60,139 nucleotides of DNA from Bacillota bacterium. GTDB lineage: Bacteria; Bacillota; UBA4882; UBA8346. A model generated the notes under the pieces. The model was not told where the DNA came from, did no database searches, and worked only from the letters and a program-made list of their open reading frames with translations. The stretch's first letter is position 1, and each line of letters starts with the position of its first letter. A program made the translations under genes and the position numbers. Positions 43,052 to 50,576 of this stretch are shown in pieces. The stretch is from positions 1 to 60,139 of the forward strand of contig JAEYPR010000034.1 in NCBI GenBank assembly GCA_023410535.1, given 5' to 3'.

Positions 43052-43558
43052 ATGATGGATTTTTTTGAGGTAATTCAACAGCGGCATAGCGTCCGGTCGT
43101 ACCGCGCCGATGCGGTGGAACCGGAGAAATTGGCACAAGTTTTGGAAGCCGCCCGGGTTGCGCCGACTGCTTGCAACTTGCAGGCATTTCGGATTGTAGT
43201 GCTGCCGACCGCTGGCCGGGCCGAGGAGTTAAAGAGGTTATATCCGGCCGGTTGGTTCGCGGAAGCCCCGTTGGTGCTGGCGGTCTGCGTTAATCCCGGT
43301 CAATCGTGGTCGCGGATGGATCAAAAGAACTATAGCGATGTTGACGGTGCGATTGTGATGGACCATATTATCCTGGCTGCTACGGCACTGGGTTTGGGAA
43401 CCTGTTGGATCGGAGCGTTCAATCCCGATGTCGCCCGGAAGGTGCTGGAACTGGATGAATCATGGGAACCGTTGGCATTGACTCCGTTGGGGTATGCGAA
43501 AGACGGCACGTTTAAAAAGACTCGAAAATCCCTGGCGGATTTGGTAAGCTATCAGTAG
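43052..43558 (+). CDS. Nitroreductase-family protein
   Basis: The 168-residue FMN enzyme has QQRHSVRSYRADAV at the N-terminus, ARVAPTACNLQAFRIVVL and the C-terminal ATALGLGTCWIGAFN with LTPLGYAKD. It is shorter than the 24678 paralogue and of the compact nitroreductase subgroup common in anaerobes. ATG 43052/43055 follows AAAGGAG. Placement among flavin reductases suggests a role in reducing nitro, quinone or chlorinated compounds. Confidence 0.88.
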   Translation: MMDFFEVIQQRHSVRSYRADAVEPEKLAQVLEAARVAPTACNLQAFRIVVLPTAGRAEELKRLYPAGWFAEAPLVLAVCVNPGQSWSRMDQKNYSDVDGAIVMDHIILAATALGLGTCWIGAFNPDVARKVLELDESWEPLALTPLGYAKDGTFKKTRKSLADLVSYQ

Positions 43559-43598
43559 TCGCTAGCGCGAAAACGAAAAAAGTGCGGAAGGAATGGTT

Positions 43599-44117
43599 AT
43601 GATGGAACGAAAATTCACGCAGATCAAACCGGAAATGATCACGGACAATACGTTTAAAATGGTCGGTAAGGATTGGATGTTAATTACCGCGGGCAGTTTG
43701 GATAAATACAATACCATGACCGCGTCTTGGGGCGGGTTTGGCATCCTTTGGAGCAAAAATGTCTGTTTTTGCGTGGTGCGTCCCACCCGCCATACCTATC
43801 AATTTCTCGAAGCGGCGGACCGTTTCACCTTAACGTTCTTTGCGGAACAGCACCGGGAAGCGCTCAATTATTGCGGCACCAAATCCGGACGGGATGTCGA
43901 TAAAGCGGCGGCCACTGGATTGATTCCCCGACAAGACCGGGACGGCCTGGTCTATTTCGACCAGGCCCGGTTGGTCCTGGAATGTCAGAAACTATACTTC
44001 CACGACCTGGATCCGGCGCATTTCCTTGATCCGGCCATTGAAAAAAATTATCCGCTCAAGGATTACCACCGTCTCTACATCGGTGAGATCACCCATTGTC
44101 TGACCCAAGCGGACTGA
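43599..44117 (+). CDS. Flavin reductase-like FMN-binding split-barrel protein
   Basis: The 172-residue protein belongs to the flavin reductase (DIM6/NTAB-like) split-barrel group, which binds FMN. NTMTASWGGFGILWSKNVCFCVVRPTRHTY (a long span, at about 33-62) is the flavin-binding block, and FTLTFFAEQHREALNYCGTKSGRDVDK follows. ATG 43599 is seven bases after GGAAGG. It is the last gene of the redox run, with a terminator at 44144. Confidence 0.85.
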   Translation: MMERKFTQIKPEMITDNTFKMVGKDWMLITAGSLDKYNTMTASWGGFGILWSKNVCFCVVRPTRHTYQFLEAADRFTLTFFAEQHREALNYCGTKSGRDVDKAAATGLIPRQDRDGLVYFDQARLVLECQKLYFHDLDPAHFLDPAIEKNYPLKDYHRLYIGEITHCLTQAD

Positions 44118-44143
44118 CCGGAATATTTCATGAAGGATGGAAT

Positions 44144-44176
44144 GAAGACCAGCTATTTAGCTGGTCTTTTCGTTTT
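44144..44176 (+). terminator. Terminator of the redox operon
   Basis: GACCAGCT (44147-44154) pairs with AGCTGGTC (44159-44166) across ATTT, followed by TTTTCGTTTTT. It lies between converging genes. Confidence 0.88.
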
Positions 44177-45138
44177 TATAAATCGGTTGCGGGCAATGCT
44201 TTATTGGTTTCGAACACCTTTCCCAAGGTTAACAAGGCCGGAATCGGAATAGCCAATTGCTCGGCTGAGGCGCGGATTTGTTCGTACGTTACTTGCGCCT
44301 CTAAAAAACCTTGAATGAAATGCGCGGTATAGCGCGGCGTACTTTGGTAACAACGGTATAATAGTTTAAACATCATTAAAACCAGGGTATCCGGTAATTT
44401 AAAAACCGCCACATCCTCATAATTGCTCACTGCAACACCTCGGGCGGCGCAGATCGCCAGACCCTCTCGGACCGCTGCAAACGCGGTCAGCAATAAAGAA
44501 CTGTCGGCCAGAAACCGGTTGATCTCGCAATGTTCTAAGAAAGCGGCCTGAACCGGAAGGGTCGAAGCATTATGCACCCATAACCAATGCAGCATATTGG
44601 TTTGAAAATCGGGAACGATTCCCGCGGTGGCAAAAACCGGGATGATCATAGCCAGCACGCGGTCGTTCCAACCGTCGTTGTGTGGCAAATGAATCTCGGC
44701 GCAAAGGTTGGCCAGGTAAACCCCGTCAACCAATGCGCCCCCGGCGCCGGGATAACCTAACACATATTGATTTGCGGGGATGATCGCTTTGAACGCTTCG
44801 TCCCCCGTCCAATTGGCGGAGCAGATCAGATAGACCGCCGCAGGTAAACGGGGATAAATTGTTTGTAGCGCTTCGGTAACTTGATAGGAGTTGGTGGGCA
44901 CGATGACGAGGTCGAATTGCTCCTCCACCGGTATCGCTTCAATACAGCGCCATGGATAATAGACCTTATTGAAACGGGGATAACCGATTCGTTCGTCAAG
45001 CAAATCAAGCACGGCTTCGGCCGGGTGGTTTTCCGTTTGACCCGGCCGTACCCAATGGGACACGCTGAACCCGGCTTGATAAAGTACCCAGCCGTAAAGC
45101 GTTCCGATAATACCTGTGCCGACAATTAACACATTCAT
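44176..45138 (-). CDS. Ketopantoate reductase-like (ApbA/PanE family) oxidoreductase
   Basis: The 320-residue protein has the NADPH-binding N-terminus NVLIVGTGIIGTLYGWVLYQAGFSVSHWVR (spanning about 2-31) and the ApbA/PanE helical C-domain with AAVREGLAICAARGVAV. FDLVIVPTNSYQ matches the usual VKT(Y/N)Q segment loosely, with the conserved lysine replaced by proline-threonine context, so true ketopantoate reductase activity is doubtful. No pantothenate gene is nearby. Three tandem GTTGATC copies lie just upstream at 45153-45173. Confidence 0.75.
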   Translation of the reverse strand: MNVLIVGTGIIGTLYGWVLYQAGFSVSHWVRPGQTENHPAEAVLDLLDERIGYPRFNKVYYPWRCIEAIPVEEQFDLVIVPTNSYQVTEALQTIYPRLPAAVYLICSANWTGDEAFKAIIPANQYVLGYPGAGGALVDGVYLANLCAEIHLPHNDGWNDRVLAMIIPVFATAGIVPDFQTNMLHWLWVHNASTLPVQAAFLEHCEINRFLADSSLLLTAFAAVREGLAICAARGVAVSNYEDVAVFKLPDTLVLMMFKLLYRCYQSTPRYTAHFIQGFLEAQVTYEQIRASAEQLAIPIPALLTLGKVFETNKALPATDL

Positions 45139-45391
45139 CGTTTGAGCCTCGCGTTGATCGTTGATCGTTGATCATCTTTATCACGTTTGATGGTACATCT
45201 TAGTTGCTTTTTGATGCTTCTGATACACTTCTCGACAAGTTTTTTCAACTGCCGAAAGCATCACCGGAACGGCTTGGGATACTGCTCAGGATTCGATTGG
45301 TAATTGTGGAAATTATGTTTAGATAGATTGCCGGCGGGATAAACTAAGGTCATATCATCGTAAAGGCCAAACGAAAGGTAGAGGTGAAGCA

Positions 45392-46660
45392 ATGCGGGTT
45401 TTGATGTTGAGTTGGGAGTTTCCTCCCAAAATTATCGGCGGGATTGCGCGCCATGTTCACGATCTTGCATGGGCTATGGCCAAACAGGGTTATGAAGTCC
45501 ATGTTATCACTTGCGGAGTCCAGGGCGCGCCGCATTTTGAGTTGTATCATGGGGTTAATGTCCACCGCGTCGGAATGAACAATCCGGAGACGCCGGACTT
45601 TTTGACCTGGGTCATGCAACTGAATTTGAATATGGTGGAAGAAGCCAACCGGATGCGCCATGAGGGAATTCAGTTTGATCTGATCCATGCCCATGATTGG
45701 CTAGCCGCTTATGCCGGGAAGAATTTGAAACATTCCTGGCAGGTGCCGTTGGTTTCGACTGTTCATGCTACCGAGTACGGCCGGAATAGCGGGCTTCATA
45801 ATGATCTGCAACGCTATATCAGCAATGTCGAGTGGTGGTTGGGTTTCGAGTCCTGGCGCGTAATCTGCTGCAGCAAGTACATGCGCGACGAACTGCGGCG
45901 CGTGTTTCAAATCCCTGAGGATAAAGTGCGGATCATTCCCAATGGCGTATATGCCAACGATTTTAAAGAAACAACCATGGATCCGGTCCGGGTTCGCGAA
46001 CGCTATTGCGCCAGTGATGAAAAGATGATCTTTCACGTGGGGCGGATTGTCCGGGAGAAAGGCTTGGGAGTCCTGCTGGAAGCCTTGCCCCGGGTCTTGG
46101 CGGCCAATCCCAAAGTGAAGTTGGTTATCGCCGGTAAAGGACCGTATTTGGACGAATTGAAACACCGGGCTTACCAACTTGGGATCTACCACCGGATTTA
46201 TTTTGCCGGTTATGTTGATGACAATACCCGGAATGCCCTTTTCCAAAGCGCTGATGTGGCGGTATTCCCAAGTCTCTATGAACCGTTCGGCATCGTCGCT
46301 TTGGAAGGGATGGCGGCCGGCCGGCCGGTGATTGTCTCCGACACCGGCGGCATGAGCGAGATCGTCAACCATGGGATCAATGGCCTGAAAGCCTATAATG
46401 ACAATCCGATCTCTTTGGCCGACAATATTTTGTGGGCGTTGGACCACCCCGACCACGGCCAGAAGATGGTGGCCCAAGCCCAAAAAGAGTTGCAGGAGAT
46501 GTATAATTGGGAGAAGATTGCGCTGCAGACGACGGCAGTCTATACGCAGGTCTTGGAGGAGTATCGTCGCTCCGAGTGGCACGCTCCCGCTTACCTGGAG
46601 ATGACCGGGACAAGTCAAAGCCATGACAGTCATAATTATAGCCGGTACCGGAGTATTTAA
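45392..46660 (+). CDS. Glycosyltransferase family 4 (glycogen-synthase-like)
   Basis: The 422-residue GT-B glycosyltransferase has the N-terminal SWEFPPKIIGGIARHVHDLA (about 7-26), typical of starch/glycogen synthase-like GT4 enzymes, DLIHAHDWLAAYAG, SKYMRDEL, and the C-terminal donor domain with HVGRIVREKGL, IAGKGPYLDEL and PSLYEPFGIVALEGMAAGRPVI (about 300-321) carrying the E-x7-E motif. ATG 45392 follows AGAGGTGAAG. The next gene makes a nucleotide sugar, so the two probably cooperate in polysaccharide or glycogen-like synthesis. Confidence 0.9.
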   Translation: MRVLMLSWEFPPKIIGGIARHVHDLAWAMAKQGYEVHVITCGVQGAPHFELYHGVNVHRVGMNNPETPDFLTWVMQLNLNMVEEANRMRHEGIQFDLIHAHDWLAAYAGKNLKHSWQVPLVSTVHATEYGRNSGLHNDLQRYISNVEWWLGFESWRVICCSKYMRDELRRVFQIPEDKVRIIPNGVYANDFKETTMDPVRVRERYCASDEKMIFHVGRIVREKGLGVLLEALPRVLAANPKVKLVIAGKGPYLDELKHRAYQLGIYHRIYFAGYVDDNTRNALFQSADVAVFPSLYEPFGIVALEGMAAGRPVIVSDTGGMSEIVNHGINGLKAYNDNPISLADNILWALDHPDHGQKMVAQAQKELQEMYNWEKIALQTTAVYTQVLEEYRRSEWHAPAYLEMTGTSQSHDSHNYSRYRSI

Positions 46661-46726
46661 TAGTTATGGCTTGACCTTGCTCTTGCTCTCCCCGCATCGA
46701 TCAGGATGCGTTGAAGCCTATTTGAT

Positions 46727-46866
46727 CTCACCCCGGCCCTCTCCTACAAGGAGAGGGATGACGGAGCTGGAATATGGGGTTTCTGGAACGAAAAAACTTA
46801 CTTCAATAAGGGCTGAAAATTCAAGCGATACACCCCTCGCCGATGCGGGGAGGGGCCGGGGGTGAG
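46727..46866. repeat. REP-like palindromic repeat pair
   Basis: A left end CTCACCCCGGCCCTCTCC and a right end GGGGAGGGGCCGGGGGTGAG are inverted copies enclosing about 100 bp, each with its own small hairpin (CTCTCCTACAAGGAGAG; CCTCGCCGATGCGGGGAGG). This is the look of REP/MITE-type elements spread by RAYT transposases. It fills most of the gap between the glycosyltransferase and the nucleotidyltransferase. Confidence 0.75.
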
Positions 46867-46937
46867 GTCATTGGCATCCAAGTTTCTCTCACCACCCCGA
46901 TTTGGGGCTATCTTAAACAACTTAAGGAGGAGATTTG

Positions 46938-49418
46938 TTGAAAGCAGTGATCATGGCGGGCGGGAAAGGAACCCGATTGCGCCCGTTGACCTGTAATAAA
47001 CCGAAACCGATGGTGCCGATTGCCAACCGGCCGATGATGGAGCACATTGTCTATTTGTTGAAGAAACACCAGTTTGATGAGGTTATGGTTACGCTGTTTT
47101 ACCTGCCGGAAGCGATCGAAAATTACTTCGGCGACGGCCGCGATTTTGGGATGACGATGCGGTACTTTATCGAGGAGACGCCGCTGGGGACTGCGGGCAG
47201 CGTTCGTAATATCGGAGACGACCTGGACGACACTTTTTTAGTGATCAGCGGCGACGCTTTGACCGATATCGACTTGGAGGCGGCGGTCCGGTTCCATCGC
47301 GCCAAAGGTTCCACTGCCACCATTATTCTGACCAAAGTGGACAACCCCTTGGAATACGGGGTCGTGATCACCGATGAACAAGGCGCCGTCAAACGTTTCC
47401 TGGAGAAGCCGGGTTGGGGCGAGGTCTTCAGTGATACGGTCAACACCGGAATTTATATTTTGGAACCCAAGATCTTCTCCTATTTTGAGAAGGGGCAGGA
47501 GTTTGATTTTGGCAAAAATCTCTTCCCGATGCTATTGGCCAAAGGCGAGCCGATGTACGGTTATGTCGCGCCGGGTTACTGGTCGGATATCGGCAACCTC
47601 GAACAGTACCGCCAAGCCCATTACGACGCTTTGACCGGTAAAGTGAAGGTATCCATCCCGGGGCGCGAGATTAAACCCGGTCTTTGGGTCGGCGAGGGCG
47701 TCGAGCTCGACCCGGCTGCCCGGATTGAGACGCCGGCTTTGTTGGGCGACTACTGCCGGGTCAAAGCCGGGGCCGAGGTGGGCAGTTTTTCGATCTTAGG
47801 CGAATACGGCATGGTCCAGGAGGGCGCCAGCGTCAAGCGGAGCATCCTCTGGAACCATTGTTTTGTCGGCAACTACGCGGAGGTGCGCGGCGCGACGCTT
47901 TGCCATCATGTGCATCTCAAAGGGAAAAATGCCATTTATGAGGGAGCGGTTTTGGGCGAAGGGACGACCTTAGGCCTGAAAGCAGTGATCAAGCCCGAGG
48001 TCAAAGTATGGCCCAACAAACAGATTGAAAGCGGCAGTATTCTCAATGACAGCTTGATCTGGGCGAAGAAAGGCTCCAAGAGTCTCTTCGGGGAAGCGGG
48101 GATCAGCGGAACGTTCAACCAGGAGCTTACTCCGGAGGTCGCCGCCAAACTGGGAGCGGTCTTCGGAGCGCAACTCAAATCGGGAGCGCACGCGACGATC
48201 AGTTGCGACGACTTCCGGGCGGCGCGGGTTATGAAACGGGCGGTGATCGCCGGCGTCCTCGGCGCCGGAGTGAATGTTTACGACTTGGGCACTATGCCCA
48301 CGCCGATTGCCCGGTACGCTTTGGCGGCGTTGCACGCGAAAGGCGGAATCCATCTCCGGATCAATCCGCAGGACCCGGAGGGGCTTTTAATCGAATTCAT
48401 TGACGAACAAGGCTTAAACGTTGCCAAAGCAGTCGAGCGTTCCTTGGAGAACGCTTTTGCCACCGAAGACTTCCCGCGGGCCAGCGTCAGTACCATCGGC
48501 GACTTGACGTTTGTTCCCCAACTGGTCCAGCCGTATTTGAACGGTTTGATGACCCCGGAGGTCCGGCAGTTGATCGCCCGATCCCAGCTTAAAGTGGTGG
48601 CCAGCTTCGATCAAGGCGGGTTGTCATTACTGCTGCCGCCGTTACTTGCGGATCTGAACTGTCAGTTGATCCAGGCCGATTCCGAGGCCGATCTGCTGCC
48701 ACGACCGCGGATGGTCCAAGAGTTGTTGGGAGCGCTCACCCGGGTTGGCGCGACCATTCAAACCAACCAGGCCAATCTCGGCGTGATCGTTGATAACAAT
48801 GCCGAACGCTTGATCCTATTGGACGAGAACGGCGAAATTCTCAAAGAAGAACAGTTAGTCGCTTTGCTCTCGTTATTGGTGTTAAAATATCATCCCCAAG
48901 CCGCGATGCCGGTTCAGGTGACTGCGCCGCAGTACTTGGAGGATTTGGCCCGGGAGTATCACGGCCGGGTGATCCGGACCAAAGTCAATGCGCGTTCGCT
49001 CATGGAAAAGCTGGCGCAGGAGAAGCTGTTCCCGACCGGGAACGGCGACGGTTCATACCTGCCGCAATTTGACGCCCTCTTCACGCTGGTACGGGTATTG
49101 GAGTTGTTGGCCCGGGAAGGCTTAAGCCTGGCGGAGGCCAAACGGATCATTCCCAATGTCGAACGGGGCTACCGCGAGGTGGATTGCCCTTGGGAAGAGA
49201 AGGGCCGGGTGATGCGCAATCTTTACGAGGAGAGTAAGGACCAGCTGTTGGAGATGACCGACGGGCTGAAGGTCTTTCACGAGCAAGGTTGGGCGCTGGT
49301 GCTGCCCGACGCCGACGAGCCGATCTTCCGCATTTACGCCGAAGCCGGGACTGGTGAGGAGGCCGATGCCCTGACCCAGCATTATATGAACCGGATCAGC
49401 GCGTTACAATTGTCATAG
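46938..49418 (+). CDS. Sugar nucleotidyltransferase fused to left-handed beta helix and phosphomannomutase-like domain
   Basis: The 826-residue protein has three parts. Residues about 1-235 are a nucleotidyltransferase with AVIMAGGKGTRLRPLT, KPMVPIANRPMM and SGDALTDID. About 250-370 form a left-handed beta helix of hexapeptides. About 380-820 resemble alpha-D-phosphohexomutases, but the phospho-serine loop, normally TASHNP, reads H-L-R-I-N-P-Q-D, so phosphotransfer is unlikely. The likely role is GDP-mannose or other NDP-sugar synthesis with a regulatory mutase-like tail. TTG 46938 is seven bases after AAGGAGG at 46924-46930. Confidence 0.87.
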   Translation: MKAVIMAGGKGTRLRPLTCNKPKPMVPIANRPMMEHIVYLLKKHQFDEVMVTLFYLPEAIENYFGDGRDFGMTMRYFIEETPLGTAGSVRNIGDDLDDTFLVISGDALTDIDLEAAVRFHRAKGSTATIILTKVDNPLEYGVVITDEQGAVKRFLEKPGWGEVFSDTVNTGIYILEPKIFSYFEKGQEFDFGKNLFPMLLAKGEPMYGYVAPGYWSDIGNLEQYRQAHYDALTGKVKVSIPGREIKPGLWVGEGVELDPAARIETPALLGDYCRVKAGAEVGSFSILGEYGMVQEGASVKRSILWNHCFVGNYAEVRGATLCHHVHLKGKNAIYEGAVLGEGTTLGLKAVIKPEVKVWPNKQIESGSILNDSLIWAKKGSKSLFGEAGISGTFNQELTPEVAAKLGAVFGAQLKSGAHATISCDDFRAARVMKRAVIAGVLGAGVNVYDLGTMPTPIARYALAALHAKGGIHLRINPQDPEGLLIEFIDEQGLNVAKAVERSLENAFATEDFPRASVSTIGDLTFVPQLVQPYLNGLMTPEVRQLIARSQLKVVASFDQGGLSLLLPPLLADLNCQLIQADSEADLLPRPRMVQELLGALTRVGATIQTNQANLGVIVDNNAERLILLDENGEILKEEQLVALLSLLVLKYHPQAAMPVQVTAPQYLEDLAREYHGRVIRTKVNARSLMEKLAQEKLFPTGNGDGSYLPQFDALFTLVRVLELLAREGLSLAEAKRIIPNVERGYREVDCPWEEKGRVMRNLYEESKDQLLEMTDGLKVFHEQGWALVLPDADEPIFRIYAEAGTGEEADALTQHYMNRISALQLS

Positions 49419-49454
49419 TCCATGCGGGGAGCGATCTAGCCACAGCGATCCCAT

Positions 49455-49652
49455 TTATCCACAGGAATAGATCATTTACTAACAGAAATAGAAGAGTTAT
49501 TCACAGAAAGAGATCGTTTTGTTAATAACTTAGATCAGTTATACACAAAAAGAGATCGTTTTGTTAATAAGTGAGAAGAGTTATTCACAAAATGAGCTTG
49601 CTGAGTGACTCAATGAGCTCATTTTGTGACTCAATGGGATAAGTTATCCACA
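49455..49652 (+). repeat. Five DnaA-box-like sites on a 42-bp tandem repeat
   Basis: TTATCCACA (49455), TTATTCACA (49497), TTATACACA (49539), TTATTCACA (49581) and TTATCCACA (49644) all point the same way. Starts are 42, 42, 42 and 63 bp apart, all multiples of 21 bp and so on one face of the helix. The first and last match the DnaA-box consensus exactly. Units 2 and 3 also share AGAGATCGTTTTGTTAATAA. A hairpin with arms CAAAATGAGCT and AGCTCATTTTG overlaps the fourth site. No gene is present from 49419 to 49802. Confidence 0.85.
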
Positions 49653-49745
49653 GATGGAATCGGGTAGGCGGCTTAGGGGAAGTTTAGGGCGGAAAGATCC
49701 AAGATTGACGCAGCTTTGGTAAATTTACGCAGTTAAATGTCGGTC

Positions 49746-49774
49746 TTGACAGCCCTTGGACGATATGTTATGAT
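49746..49774 (+). promoter_or_regulatory. tRNA-Ser promoter
   Basis: TTGACA (49746-49751) and TATGAT (49769-49774) are 17 bp apart, about 29 bp before the first tRNA gene. Confidence 0.8.
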
Positions 49775-49802
49775 AGTTCATGCATTCGGATTGAACGAGC
49801 TC

Positions 49803-49890
49803 GGAGGAGTGTCCGAGTGGTTTAAGGAGGCGGTCTTGAAAACCGTTGTACCGCAAGGTACCGGGGGTTCGAATCCCTCCTCCTCCGCCA
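49803..49890 (+). tRNA. tRNA-Ser (UGA anticodon)
   Basis: The 88-nt gene has acceptor GGAGGAG pairing with CTCCTCC, anticodon loop CTTGAAA with TGA, the long variable arm of serine tRNAs, GGTTCGAATCC in the T arm and an encoded CCA. Confidence 0.97.
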
Positions 49891-49984
49891 TACAAGAGGC
49901 TAGAGACTAGACGTTGGAATCTAGAAGTGCCTAACTGAATAGCTTGTCAAGCATCCAGCTTCCAGTATCCAGTAACCAGATTAC

Positions 49985-50076
49985 GGAGAGATACCCAAGC
50001 AGGTTGAAGGGGACGGTTTGCTAAACCGTTAGTAGGAGCAATCCTAGCGAGGGTTCGAATCCCTCTCTCTCCGCCA
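49985..50076 (+). tRNA. tRNA-Ser (GCU anticodon)
   Basis: The 92-nt gene has acceptor GGAGAGA with TCTCTCC, anticodon GCT in GTTTGCTAAAC, a long variable arm, GGTTCGAATCC and an encoded CCA. It follows the first tRNA-Ser by 94 bp. Confidence 0.97.
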
Positions 50077-50170
50077 TTTTGTGATTCAGGCAGCGAGAGC
50101 TGCTTTTTTGGACGCTTTACAAATAAACGTCCATGTGATATAATAAGTCCTCGTTGAAGCAGTACAAAAC

Positions 50171-50246
50171 GCGCCCGTAGCTCAGTGGATAGAGTATTTG
50201 ACTACGAATCAAAGGGCCGCAAGTTCGAATCTTGCCGGGCGCACCA
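50171..50246 (+). tRNA. tRNA-Arg (ACG anticodon)
   Basis: The 76-nt gene has acceptor GCGCCCG with CGGGCGC, D arm GTAGCTCAGTGGAT, anticodon ACG in TGACTACGAATCA (read as ICG after deamination), AGTTCGAATCT and an encoded CCA. Confidence 0.97.
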
Positions 50247-50256
50247 TAGTAAATTT

Positions 50257-50290
50257 AAGGCTTTGCAGAAAACTCTGCAAAGCCTTTTTT
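50257..50290 (+). terminator. Terminator of the tRNA cluster
   Basis: AAGGCTTTGCAGA and TCTGCAAAGCCTT form a 12-13 bp stem ending in TTTTTT. The following 280 bp up to 50576 is AT-rich and holds no gene I can support. Confidence 0.93.
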
Positions 50291-50576
50291 GTGTTTTTTG
50301 CCTTTGCCATCACCCACCAATAATTCAAACCTAACCGTTTGGACACTTGGGTCAAATCCCTTCATTGTTAACACCGCTATATTATCGGCCAACATTTAAC
50401 CAACAAATATAAGGAAAAAATGGAAATAATTTTATCGTAAAGAGAGGATTTTTTTACACAAAATCGAACTACCATTATTTATCAATAATATAATAAATTG
50501 GGCTTATTGATGTTGGATTATAAGAATTAAATTAAATGATATAAGTGCAAAACGGTTATAAATCGGAGGGTTTAAT

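Noticed and set aside
45153..45173. Three tandem GTTGATC heptamers
   Set aside because: Too short and isolated to support more than a chance microsatellite, although it lies near a gene start.
49803..50246. tRNA cluster as proof of a nearby chromosomal origin
   Set aside because: tRNA-Ser genes lie near the origin in some Bacillota, but that association alone proves nothing here without dnaA or skew data.
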